Shown piece by piece: positions 28,219 through 36,294 of a stretch of DNA of 64,000 nucleotides. A program made the position numbers and the translations under genes. The notes beneath the pieces are model-generated. The model was not told the origin of the DNA. It searched no databases and saw only the letters and a program-made list of their open reading frames with translations. Numbering within the stretch: position 1 is the first letter of the stretch; each line of letters opens with the position of its first letter. The stretch comes from Curtobacterium sp. MCSS17_015 (GTDB lineage Bacteria; Actinomycetota; Actinomycetes; Actinomycetales; Microbacteriaceae): NCBI RefSeq assembly GCF_003234265.2, contig NZ_CP126256.1, forward strand, positions 2,976,001 to 3,040,000, given 5' to 3'.

Positions 28219-28252
28219 GCGCGGTCGCTCGACCACCCGTCGGCGACCGCGC
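28219..28252 (+). terminator. hairpin terminator of recQ
   Basis: Arms GCGCGGTCGC (28219-28228) and GCGACCGCGC (28243-28252) form a 10-bp stem with a 14-nt loop, about 20 nt after the recQ stop. No T tract is present. Confidence 0.6.
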
Positions 28253-28492
28253 TCCACTCCCCCGAGCACAGGCAGTAGACACCGCGGGGATGACCTGACG
28301 GTGACCCGTAGGTGAACGGCGTGCGAACCGGCACGTCCGACCGTCACCCGTCCGGCCGCGTCACGCCGTCCCCCGGGCACCACGGACGTTCCCACCGGCA
28401 TCCGGGTAGCAAGGAACCGTGGGCTGGTCCGGGCACGTACGACGCGACGGGCACCACGCACGAGCACGCAACACGATCGACAGGAGCGACAC

Positions 28493-28798
28493 ATGTCCGA
28501 CCCCGGCATCACCCCAGGCGACGAGTTCAGCGACGGCGTCAGCGACTCCGACGACGAGGGCCGCGCCGACGACGTGGACCGCGAGTACGTGGGCGCCTAC
28601 GAGACCGACGCCGCCGAGGAGGCGCTCGAGACCGTGACGAACGACGCCGTCGCCGGCGAGACCGTCGAGCCGCAGCTCGGCGACGGCACCGACGACGGCC
28701 CCACCGGTGGCGCCCCGCGCGAGGGCTCGCCGGACCTGTGGGAGCAGGGCGACGACCGTCCCGACCTCGGCGGCGACCTGGGCACGAAGCCGCTCTGA
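28493..28798 (+). CDS. small acidic DUF5709-like protein
   Basis: 101 residues, strongly acidic and probably disordered, with few hydrophobic residues except the C-terminal SPDLWEQGDDRPDLGGDLG segment. It resembles actinobacterial DUF5709 proteins of unknown function. An AGGAG sequence precedes the ATG at 28493. The 293-nt gap upstream holds its promoter region but no clear -10. A GGGAGGC palindrome follows the gene at 28818. Confidence 0.75.
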   Translation: MSDPGITPGDEFSDGVSDSDDEGRADDVDREYVGAYETDAAEEALETVTNDAVAGETVEPQLGDGTDDGPTGGAPREGSPDLWEQGDDRPDLGGDLGTKPL

Positions 28799-28800
28799 CC

Positions 28801-29637
28801 GTGACCGGTCGACGGACGGGAGGCCCGGTGCACGACGTGTGCCGGGCCTCCCTCCGGCCACGTGGTCGCGACCGTGATCCGGCGCTCCGTCGGTTCCTCG
28901 CCGACAGCACGCCCGTCGTGGCGGGCGGCCGCGCGATCCTGCTGCAGATCGCCGACCCGGTCGTGGCGGCGGGGGTCCGGCGACACTCGGACTTCGCGCG
29001 ACGGCCGCAGCAGCGCCTCGCGCACACCCTGATGTACGTGTACGCGGTGGTGGTCGGGACCCCGCACGACGCCGCCGTCGCCGCCGCGTTCGTCCACCAC
29101 GCGCACCGGCCCGTCGCGGGCGCGGACGACGTCGACCGTCAGCTCTGGGTGGCCGCGACCCTGTACGACTCCGCGCTCCTGACCCACCGGCTGCTCAGCG
29201 ATCCCGTCGACGCCGAGCGCGCGGAAGCGGTCCTCCGTGCCTACGCCCCGATCGCCACCGCCCTCCGCGTGCCGCCGGACCGGTGGCCGGGCTCGGTGGC
29301 CGCGTTCGAGACGTACTGGGCCGACACGCTCGCCCGGCTGCAGGTCACCGACGAGGCTCGCGGGGTGGTCCGTGACCTGCTGCACCCGGTCGCCGCCCCG
29401 TGGTGGGTGCGTGCCGCGATGCCCGTCGAGCGGATCGTCACCGTCGGGATGCTGCCGGAGCCGGTCCGGACCGCGTACGGCTTCGCGTGGGGCCCGCGCG
29501 AGGAGCGTCGCTACCGGCGGACCCTGTCGGCGCTCCGGGCGCTCCGCACCGTCCTGCCCGGGGCCCTGCTGCGCCTGCCGGGGCCGATGCTGCTCCGCGC
29601 GATGCACCGCACCGCGGCCCGGCACACGCGGGCCTGA
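28801..29637 (+). CDS. oxygenase MpaB family (DUF2236) protein
   Basis: Up to 278 residues, helical, with the family core GGRAILLQIADPVVAAGVRRHSDF (about 40-63), RRPQQRLAHTLMYVYAVVVG and the later DDVDRQLWVAATLYDS segment. The family includes the fungal mycophenolic-acid oxygenase MpaB and the latex-clearing-protein lineage; the bacterial role is usually unknown. The start is uncertain: GTG 28801 is 2 nt after the previous stop, but a terminator-like palindrome (28818-28852) covers the first codons. GTG 28828 or 28837 may be used instead. Confidence 0.8.
   Translation: MTGRRTGGPVHDVCRASLRPRGRDRDPALRRFLADSTPVVAGGRAILLQIADPVVAAGVRRHSDFARRPQQRLAHTLMYVYAVVVGTPHDAAVAAAFVHHAHRPVAGADDVDRQLWVAATLYDSALLTHRLLSDPVDAERAEAVLRAYAPIATALRVPPDRWPGSVAAFETYWADTLARLQVTDEARGVVRDLLHPVAAPWWVRAAMPVERIVTVGMLPEPVRTAYGFAWGPREERRYRRTLSALRALRTVLPGALLRLPGPMLLRAMHRTAARHTRA
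28818..28852 (+). repeat. GGGAGGC palindrome after the DUF5709 gene (element IV)
   Basis: GGGAGGCCCGG (28818-28828) and CCGGGCCTCCC (28842-28852) form an 11-bp stem 20 nt after the DUF5709 stop. It overlaps the 5' end of the longest MpaB reading frame. Confidence 0.65.
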
Positions 29638-29710
29638 GCCGTCCGTCCCGGCGGCGCCGCGTCCCCCGCGATCCTGGACGTCGGAACGCGGACCGCGGTT
29701 GAGTGGGGCC

Positions 29711-30346
29711 ATGTCCTCCTCCCTGTCCGGTGACGACTCCCTGCTCCTGCCCGAGTTCGACGCGCCGCCCGCGGACCCCCTCGACCTCGCCCGAACCTGG
29801 CTCGGCCAGGCCGGCGAGCACGAGGTGTCCGAGCCGCTCTCGATGACGCTGGCCACCGCGGGTGCGGACGGCCGCGTCGGTGCCCGGACGGTCGACGTCA
29901 AGCGGATCGACGACCGCGGCCTGGTGTTCGGCACCTCGACGCTCAGCCCGAAGGGACGGCAACTCGCGGAGAACCCGCACGCCGCCCTGCAGGTGTACTG
30001 GCGCGAGACGATGCAGCAGCTCCGCTTCGAGGGCCGCGCCGTGCAGCTCTCCGACGCGGAGTCCGACGCGCTCTTCGCCGACCGGTCGCCGAAGTCGCGC
30101 GCCGCCACGGCCGTCGCCGACCAGTCCGCGGTGCTCGAGCCACGGACGCTGCAGGACCTCATCGACGACGCGAACGTGCTGCTCGACGAGTCCGACGACG
30201 ACGTCCCGCGCCCGGCCGGCTGGGTCGCGTGGCGCCTCGAGCCCGACCTCGTCGAGTTCTGGCACGGCAGCCGCGACCGGATGCACCGCCGCCTGCAGTA
30301 CGCGCGCGCCCACGGCGACTGGTCGGCCACCCGCCTCCAGCCCTAG
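29711..30346 (+). CDS. pdxH: pyridoxamine/pyridoxine 5'-phosphate oxidase
   Basis: 211-residue FMN flavoprotein that forms pyridoxal 5'-phosphate. Family motifs in order: GRVGARTVDVKRID, the FMN-binding STLSPKGRQLAENPHAALQVYW, QQLRFEGRAV, the SPKSRAATAVADQS segment, and the C-terminal EFWHGSRDRMHRRLQY that binds substrate phosphate. It is monocistronic and convergent with the siderophore operon, which contains a PLP-dependent decarboxylase. No clear ribosome-binding site precedes the ATG at 29711. Confidence 0.87.
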   Translation: MSSSLSGDDSLLLPEFDAPPADPLDLARTWLGQAGEHEVSEPLSMTLATAGADGRVGARTVDVKRIDDRGLVFGTSTLSPKGRQLAENPHAALQVYWRETMQQLRFEGRAVQLSDAESDALFADRSPKSRAATAVADQSAVLEPRTLQDLIDDANVLLDESDDDVPRPAGWVAWRLEPDLVEFWHGSRDRMHRRLQYARAHGDWSATRLQP

Positions 30347-30410
30347 CGCCGCGCCCGCCAGAGGCGCCCCGCCCCGGCACCGCCGATGGGGCGCGCAGTG
30401 ACGCGGCGGG

Positions 30411-32765
30411 TCAGCCCCGTCCGATGGGGTTCCGCATCACCCCCGCCCGGATGAGCGAGGACGACTGGTCCGCCAGGTCGACCATCGTCAGCGTGTTCCG
30501 CAGCTGCAGCCGGTTGAGGCACGAGTGCTCGAACGTGGACACCCGCAGGTCGAGCGGACGCCGACGGTCCGGGTGCTCCGCCGCGTGCCGGTCGACGCAC
30601 TCGCCGGCGAGCCGCCAGAAGAGGTCCCCGGGCAGGACCCCGTCGTCGTCGAGGACCGCCGCCAGGAAGCGCAGCACCCCGTCGAACACGTCGGTGAACA
30701 CGGCGAGCGCCGCCTCGTCGTCGTCGACCGGGTGCACGATGCGGCGGATGTCCTCGGGCACCGGACGGTCGTCGTGCTCCCCGAGGACCACGACCTCCTC
30801 GCCGATGTCCTTCATGAACGCCCCGGTCACGGCACCGTCGCGGACGACGAGCACCAGGTTCTCGCCGTGCGGCATGAACGCCAGGTCGTGCACGGTCAGG
30901 CAGTGCACGACCGGCCGCAGGTACGCGTCGAGGAAGCGCCGCACCCACGTCGCCGCGTGCAGCCCGGAGGCCCGCACGAGCTCGGTTGCGACCGCACGCC
31001 CGTCGGCGTCCCGGTGCAGCAGTGCCGCCATCGTCATGAGCCGCTCCCCGGGAGCCGTCCGTGGCACCGGGCTCTCCCGCCACAGCGCCGCGAGCATCTT
31101 CCGCTGCGACGATGCGACGTCCACGCGGTGGTACGCGTCGCCGGTGTACCCGATCGCTGCGTGTTCGCGCAGCACCCGGAACCCGGCGTCCCGCAGGGTG
31201 GTGTCGGCCGCCACGAGCGACGCGACCCAGTCGTTCACCGCGGGGGTCGAGCGCATGTACGCCGGGGACATGCCCCGCAGGAACCCCATGTTCTGCACCG
31301 CGAGTGCCGTCTTCACGTACGAGCGCTCGGGGTGGCTGCGGTCGAAGGCGGTGCGGATGGACTGCTGCGGCTGGAACAGGTCCGGTCCCTCACCGAGGTC
31401 GACAAGGTCCTGCCGGCCGAGGTCGGGCGCGAACGTCACGGCGATGCGGTGCTGCCACTGCCAGGGGTGCACGGGGAGCCACACGTGGTCGTCCGGGTCG
31501 AGGCCGCGCTGGGCGAGGGTCCGTCGGAAGCCCGCGACGGTGTCCGGGTCGAGCTCGGCGGACCAGTGCTCGGCCTCCGTCCGGTCCGCGGCGAGCGCCA
31601 GGTGCGTGTGCTCCCGGCGTGCGGCCAGCCAGCGGTAGCGGAACCGTCCCCCGGACTCGGGGGCGTAGGCGCGGTACTCGTCGAGCCCGAACCCGATCCG
31701 CCCGTTCGCCGCGACGAATGCCGGGTGCCCCTCGGTCATCGCCGCCTCGACGTCCTGGAACCCGGCGACGACGTCCCCGTCCCGTCGGCCGCGGGCGAGC
31801 TGTCGCGCCGACGGTCCCCCGCGGCGGTGCTTGGCGGCGGCGCTGGCGAGCGTCGAGGCGACCTCCTCCAGGTACGTTCCGAGCAGGGCGTCCGGTATCC
31901 CGAGCACCTCGCGGAGTTCGAGGACCAGCTCCTGCGCGTCGAGCGGCAGCGGCACGGGGGCGTCCGAGGCGGACTCCCGCGTCAGGGTGCGCTCGTCGAC
32001 GGACCAGTGCTCGAGCTGGTGCTGCCGTGCCCGGAAGCGGTAGCGCGAGCCGCCGGTGTCGAGCAGCCACCCGTCGCCGTCCGGCCGCGGTGTGACGAGT
32101 CGTTCGTGCGTGAACTCCGCGACGGCCTTCGCCACCAGGTGTCGTTGCGCGACCACCAGGTGCTCGGGCCGGAGGTGCGCGGCCGGGCCGTCGTCGTCGG
32201 GGATGCCGATCGATGCGGTGTCGAGCACCGAGAGCAGCGCGCGCTTGCCGTCCACGTCGACCTCGCGGAGCGCACGGAACCCGACCTCGGCGTTCTTCGT
32301 CTGCACCGCCGTGTTCCGCACGTCCGGTTCGACGACGACGCGCCGGGCCCCGAGGGCGTCCCGGCAGTGCTCGACCACGGCGCGCATCACGGCGCTGGTG
32401 AGTCCGTGGACCCGGCCACCGACGGGAGGCGGGGCGACGAGCAGGTGCATGCCGACGTCACCGGGACGGGCGTCCCAGACGTCGACGAGCAGGACCGCTG
32501 TCGGGTCGTAGGTCTCGGCGTAGGCGCACGGGGCACCGTCACGCAGCACGAGCCAGCCGTCCTGCGCCGGGTCGCTCTGCACCGCGCCGAGGTAGGTCGC
32601 GACGCCGTCGACGTCGACGTGCTGCATGCCCCACCACGACGACGGCGGTGCCGCGAGCCAGGACTGCACGCGGGCGGCGTCCCGCTCCGGGTCCACCGGC
32701 ACCACGGACAGGAGGCCCGGCAGCGCCTCCGCCACACCGGTCCGGTCGTGCTGGACCGCGCTCAT
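30411..32765 (-). CDS. GNAT acyltransferase fused to IucA/IucC (NIS) siderophore synthetase
   Basis: 784 residues combining two steps of hydroxamate siderophore assembly. The N-terminal 190 or so residues are an AlcB/RhbD-like acyltransferase (SWWGMQHVDVDGVATYL, AYAETYDP, GDVGMHLLVAPP, ARRVVVEPDVRNTAVQTKNAEVGF). The rest is an ATP-dependent NIS synthetase (TEGHPAFVAANGRIGFG, HPWQWQH, QPQQSIRT, YVKTALAVQNMG, MPHGENLVLV, MKDIGEE). In Streptomyces these are separate DesC and DesD proteins. The start at 32765 overlaps the monooxygenase stop by 4 nt. It is the last gene of the iron-regulated operon. No exporter or uptake gene follows. Confidence 0.92.
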   Translation of the reverse strand: MSAVQHDRTGVAEALPGLLSVVPVDPERDAARVQSWLAAPPSSWWGMQHVDVDGVATYLGAVQSDPAQDGWLVLRDGAPCAYAETYDPTAVLLVDVWDARPGDVGMHLLVAPPPVGGRVHGLTSAVMRAVVEHCRDALGARRVVVEPDVRNTAVQTKNAEVGFRALREVDVDGKRALLSVLDTASIGIPDDDGPAAHLRPEHLVVAQRHLVAKAVAEFTHERLVTPRPDGDGWLLDTGGSRYRFRARQHQLEHWSVDERTLTRESASDAPVPLPLDAQELVLELREVLGIPDALLGTYLEEVASTLASAAAKHRRGGPSARQLARGRRDGDVVAGFQDVEAAMTEGHPAFVAANGRIGFGLDEYRAYAPESGGRFRYRWLAARREHTHLALAADRTEAEHWSAELDPDTVAGFRRTLAQRGLDPDDHVWLPVHPWQWQHRIAVTFAPDLGRQDLVDLGEGPDLFQPQQSIRTAFDRSHPERSYVKTALAVQNMGFLRGMSPAYMRSTPAVNDWVASLVAADTTLRDAGFRVLREHAAIGYTGDAYHRVDVASSQRKMLAALWRESPVPRTAPGERLMTMAALLHRDADGRAVATELVRASGLHAATWVRRFLDAYLRPVVHCLTVHDLAFMPHGENLVLVVRDGAVTGAFMKDIGEEVVVLGEHDDRPVPEDIRRIVHPVDDDEAALAVFTDVFDGVLRFLAAVLDDDGVLPGDLFWRLAGECVDRHAAEHPDRRRPLDLRVSTFEHSCLNRLQLRNTLTMVDLADQSSSLIRAGVMRNPIGRG

Positions 32766-34138
32766 TCGCGCACCTCCGCGCGCTTCCCGTGCACCGTTTG
32801 CTCGCCGTGCCCCGCGCGCTCGGCGCGGACCGAGGCGGGCAGACCGAACTCCTGGAAGGCGATCCGGGCCTCCAGGCCGTAGACCTCGCGCCCGGTGACG
32901 GACCGGATGATCGACGCGTTCCGCCACGCCCCCATGCCGAGGTCCGGTGCGGTCAGGCCGTGGGTGTGCTCCTCGGCGTTCTGCACCCAGATCCGGCCCC
33001 CGAGGGTGTCGACGTGGTGGTCCCGGGCGACCGAGGACCGGCCGCGGGAGTCACGCGTCACGAGGTGCGCGACGGGATCGAGGAACCGCGGTGGCCGGGG
33101 CGCGTAGCCGGTCGCGAGGACCAGCCGCTCGACCTCGTGCTCGTACGTCTCGCCGAGCTGCTCGTGTCGGAGGGTCAGCCGGTACACCGCGTGGTCGGGG
33201 TCCCACCTGGCGGCGGTGACGCTCGTCTCGGTGCGCAGCGTCGTCGGGACCGGACCCCTGGCGCTGATCCGGTACAGCGCGTCGTAGACCTCGCTGACCA
33301 GGTCCGCGCTGATGCCCTTGTACAGCCCGCGCTGCTCGCGCCCGAGACGGTCCCGGACCTCCTCGGGCAGCGCGTGGAAGTGGTCGGTGTACTCCGGACT
33401 CGTCATCTCGAGGGTGAGCTTGGTGTCCTCCATCGGGAAGAACCGCGGCGACCGGGTGATCCAGTCCAGGCGGTACCCGCCGTCGCGGATGCCCTCGAGG
33501 AGGTCGCGGTAGACCTCGGCGGCGGACTGGCCGCTGCCGATCACCGCGACGGACCCGGCGATGCGGAGGGCGTCCCGGTTCGGCAGGTAGTCGGCCGAGT
33601 GCAGCACCGGGCCGTCCAGGTCGCGGAGTGCGGCGGGCACCGACGGCTCGGTGCCGACGCCGACCACGACGTGCCGGGCCCGGTACGTCTCCGGGCCGTC
33701 CGCCGTCTCGGCGTGCACGGTGAACAGGTCCTGCTCGGCGTCGTGCTCGACCCCGACCACCCGGCGTCCCCAGCGGAGGGAGTCGAGCCGGTCGGCAGCC
33801 CAGCGGCAGTAGGCGTCGTACTCGCTGCGCAGGGGGTGGAAGTCCTCGCGGATGTAGAAGGGGTAGAGCCGACCGGTCTCCTTGAGCCAGGCCAGGAACG
33901 AGAACGGCGAGGTCGGGTCCGCCATCGTGACGAGGTCGGCGAGGAACGGCACCTGGATCGTCGCGTCGTCGAGCATCATGCCGTGGTGCCAGGCGAAGCC
34001 GTCACGCGCGTCGAGGAACACGGCGTCGAGGTCGTCGATCGGGTCGGTCAGGCAGGCGAGCCCGAGGTTGAACGGGCCGATGCCGATGCCGACGACGTCG
34101 TGCACGCGGGTCGTGGCGGTCGCGTCGACGGCGGTCAT
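32762..34138 (-). CDS. desB: lysine/cadaverine N-hydroxylase (flavin monooxygenase)
   Basis: 458-residue FAD- and NADPH-dependent N-monooxygenase of the IucD/SidA/DesB family. Seen: the FAD loop GIGIGPFNLGLACL, WHHGMMLDDATIQVPFLADLVT, the NADPH loop VIGSGQSAAEVY and the C-terminal LATGY plus HTHGLTAPDLGMGAWRN. It should hydroxylate the primary amine made by the adjacent decarboxylase. Both ends overlap neighbours by 4 nt (ATGA), so the whole operon is translationally coupled. Cadaverine as substrate is inferred from the desferrioxamine-like gene set. Confidence 0.92.
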   Translation of the reverse strand: MTAVDATATTRVHDVVGIGIGPFNLGLACLTDPIDDLDAVFLDARDGFAWHHGMMLDDATIQVPFLADLVTMADPTSPFSFLAWLKETGRLYPFYIREDFHPLRSEYDAYCRWAADRLDSLRWGRRVVGVEHDAEQDLFTVHAETADGPETYRARHVVVGVGTEPSVPAALRDLDGPVLHSADYLPNRDALRIAGSVAVIGSGQSAAEVYRDLLEGIRDGGYRLDWITRSPRFFPMEDTKLTLEMTSPEYTDHFHALPEEVRDRLGREQRGLYKGISADLVSEVYDALYRISARGPVPTTLRTETSVTAARWDPDHAVYRLTLRHEQLGETYEHEVERLVLATGYAPRPPRFLDPVAHLVTRDSRGRSSVARDHHVDTLGGRIWVQNAEEHTHGLTAPDLGMGAWRNASIIRSVTGREVYGLEARIAFQEFGLPASVRAERAGHGEQTVHGKRAEVRE

Positions 34139-35667
34139 CGTGCCGCTCCACCGGTCACGGTCGGCCGGGTCGACGCCGCGCGCAGGCGCTCCGCCGTGGC
34201 CACCACGTGGTCGAGGGAGGCCCGCATCTGCTCCGCCGTCGTCGCCGGGTTGAGCAGGGTCAGCTTGTTGCACGGCCGCCCGTCGACCACGGTCTTCGCG
34301 ATGAGCACCCGCCCCTCGGCGAGCAGGGTGGCGCGGAGCGGGGCGACCAGCGCGTCCGCCTCGTCGTCGGTCATCCCGGCGGGCTGCCACCGGAACAGGA
34401 CCGTACTGAGCTGCGTCGGCGCGACCAGGACGAGGTCGGGGTGCGCCTGCACGAGGGCGTGCGCGTCCACCGCCAGGTCGACCACCGCGTCGAAGGCACG
34501 GCCGATCGCGTCGGCGCCGGAGGCCCGGAGCGTCGCCCAGAGCTTCAGCGCGTCGAACCGGCGGGTGGTCTGCAGCGACTTGTCGACCTGGTTCGGTTCG
34601 GTCGCGTCCTCCGGGTTGAGGTAGTCGGCATGCCAGGAGGCCCGGCGCAGGTCCGCCGGGTCGCGCACCACGAGCACGCTCGACGACACCGGCTGGAAGA
34701 AGGACTTGTGCAGGTCGGTCGTGACGCTGCGGGCCCGCTCGACGCCGTCGAGCAGGTGCCGTCGCGTCGGGGACACGAGCAGCCCGCACCCGTAGGCGGC
34801 GTCGACGTGCAGCCACACGCCCTCGAGGTCGCAGACGTCCGCGATCGGCGCGAGCGGGTCGATGACGCCACGGTCGGTGGTGCCGGCCGTGGCGACGACG
34901 GCCATCGGGGTGCGGCCGTCGGCACGGGCGTCGGCGATAGCGAGGGCCAGTGCGGACGGGAGCATCCGGCCGGAGGTGTCGGTCTCGACGTCGACGACCG
35001 CGGCGTCGGGCAGGCCGAGCAGGCGGGCGGACTTGCGCACGCTGAAGTGCGTCTCCGCGGTGGCGAACACGGCGAGGTCGGCCAGCGCGGGGGCGACGGC
35101 GTGCGTCGCGGACGCAGCCGTCGCGGACGCGGCCGTCGCAGAGGTGTCCGTCGCAGACGCGGCCCTCGCGGCCTCCCGCGCCAGGAGGAGGGCCTGCAGG
35201 TTGGACTGCGAACCGCCCGACGTGAAGATCCCGTCACCCGCCGGGAAGCCGATCCGCCGGGCCAGCCAGTCGACCACGTGCCGCTCGATGTCGGTGCCGA
35301 TGCGCGACTGGTCCCACGTGTCGACCGAGGGGTTGACGGCGGCGAGCACGGCCTCCGCGGCGACCGCGGGCAGGGCGACCGGGCAGTTGAGGTGCGCGAG
35401 GTACCCGGGCGTGTGGAACCAGACGGCCTCGCGGACGAACAGGTCATCGAGTTCGGCGAGCGCACGGTCCGTCCCGAGTGCCGGTCCGTCGAGGTCGATC
35501 GCGGCGACCCGCTGGTGCAGGTCGGCGGCAGGGGTGTCGGTCGTCGGGAGCTCGGCGACGGCGATGCGGTCGGCGAGTCGGTCGACGGTCGCGCCCACGG
35601 CCTGCCGGTAGCGCTGCGCCGTCTCGGGGCTGATCAGGTCGAGCGGAGTCGTGTCGAGCGGATTCAT
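34135..35667 (-). CDS. desA: PLP-dependent lysine decarboxylase (DesA-like)
   Basis: 510-residue group II pyridoxal-phosphate decarboxylase. Seen: SGGSQSNLQALLLAR, DAAYG(C), and the PLP lysine in TTDLHKSFFQP. A Ser-Ala-Thr repeat (ASATDTSATAASATAASAT) interrupts the middle. In this context it should convert lysine to cadaverine, although 2,4-diaminobutyrate decarboxylase relatives look similar. The ATG at 35667 is chosen because it is 8 nt after a TAGCCT -10 embedded in the iron box, implying leaderless translation. An in-frame GTG at 35688 with GAGGA 5 nt upstream is the alternative. First gene of the siderophore operon. Confidence 0.9.
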   Translation of the reverse strand: MNPLDTTPLDLISPETAQRYRQAVGATVDRLADRIAVAELPTTDTPAADLHQRVAAIDLDGPALGTDRALAELDDLFVREAVWFHTPGYLAHLNCPVALPAVAAEAVLAAVNPSVDTWDQSRIGTDIERHVVDWLARRIGFPAGDGIFTSGGSQSNLQALLLAREAARAASATDTSATAASATAASATHAVAPALADLAVFATAETHFSVRKSARLLGLPDAAVVDVETDTSGRMLPSALALAIADARADGRTPMAVVATAGTTDRGVIDPLAPIADVCDLEGVWLHVDAAYGCGLLVSPTRRHLLDGVERARSVTTDLHKSFFQPVSSSVLVVRDPADLRRASWHADYLNPEDATEPNQVDKSLQTTRRFDALKLWATLRASGADAIGRAFDAVVDLAVDAHALVQAHPDLVLVAPTQLSTVLFRWQPAGMTDDEADALVAPLRATLLAEGRVLIAKTVVDGRPCNKLTLLNPATTAEQMRASLDHVVATAERLRAASTRPTVTGGAAR

Positions 35668-35668
35668 G

Positions 35669-35687
35669 TTAGGTGAGGCTAACCTCA
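35669..35687 (-). promoter_or_regulatory. IdeR/DtxR iron box overlapping the siderophore promoter
   Basis: TTAGGTGAGGCTAACCTCA is an inverted repeat matching the 19-bp IdeR/DtxR consensus at about 17 positions. Within it the minus strand reads TAGCCT (35681-35676), placed 8 nt before the ATG, so iron-loaded repressor would cover the -10 region. Iron repression of the operon is therefore strongly implied. Confidence 0.88.
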
Positions 35688-35770
35688 CCTGCTTCCTCTG
35701 TCACCCGTCCGGGGCACCGGGCGTGGCGGACGCGAGTGACCCTCGGATGCGTCTGGGCCGGGGCTCCCGG

Positions 35771-35776
35771 TACGGT
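35771..35776 (+). promoter_or_regulatory. -10 hexamer of a probably leaderless promoter (GNAT gene)
   Basis: TACGGT is followed by 6 nt and the ATG at 35783. Confidence 0.45.
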
Positions 35777-35782
35777 CGGGGC

Positions 35783-36286
35783 ATGGGGCACGCACAGCCG
35801 GTCACCGTCCGACCAGCCGTCGACGCGGACGCGCCGGGCATCGCCGGCGTGCACGTGCAGGCGTGGCGCGAGGCGTACGCCCACCTGCTGCCGGCGGCGT
35901 TCCTGGCGTCGCTCGACCCCGTCACGCGCACCACACGGTGGCGGCGGACGATCGCGGGCGCGAGCGCAGCCGGCACGAGCGTGGCGGTCGCCGAGCACGG
36001 CGGAGCCGTCGTCGGGTGGGCCACCGCGGGTCCGGGTCGCGATGACCCCTCGGTCCGGGACGTCGAGCTCACCGGCATCTACGTCCTCGCCGCGATGCAC
36101 GGCGGCGGCGCTGGCCAACTGCTCCTCGACGCAGTGCTCGGCGATGCTCCGGCGTTCCTGTGGATCGCCGACGACAACCCCCGGGCAGAGGCGTTCTACC
36201 GCCGGAACGGGTTCCGCCGTGACGGCACGACGAAGACCGAACGGCTGGGCGACAACGCGCTCCTCGCCGCCCGGATGGTCCGCTGA
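35783..36286 (+). CDS. GNAT family N-acetyltransferase
   Basis: 167-residue acetyltransferase with the fold start VTVRPAVDADAPGIAGVHVQAWREAY, strand ELTGIYVL, the CoA-binding loop MHGGGAGQLLLDAVL (Q/RxxGxG-like, with a glycine-rich variant) and the terminal NPRAEAFYRRNGFRRDG. The acceptor is unknown. It is divergent from the siderophore operon by 115 nt and convergent with pcrA, whose stop lies 8 nt away. No evidence links it to siderophore acylation. Confidence 0.85.
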   Translation: MGHAQPVTVRPAVDADAPGIAGVHVQAWREAYAHLLPAAFLASLDPVTRTTRWRRTIAGASAAGTSVAVAEHGGAVVGWATAGPGRDDPSVRDVELTGIYVLAAMHGGGAGQLLLDAVLGDAPAFLWIADDNPRAEAFYRRNGFRRDGTTKTERLGDNALLAARMVR

Positions 36287-36294
36287 GGAGTCGG

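Noticed and set aside
28321..28440. Stress sigma factor (GTT...GGGTA) promoter for the DUF5709 gene
   Set aside because: GTTCCC and GGGTAG are both present near 28390, but the 10-nt spacing is too short for this promoter class.
30364..30394. Terminator between pdxH and the siderophore operon
   Set aside because: GCGCCCC and GGGGCGC could pair, but with only 7 bp and a 17-nt loop it is too weak to claim.
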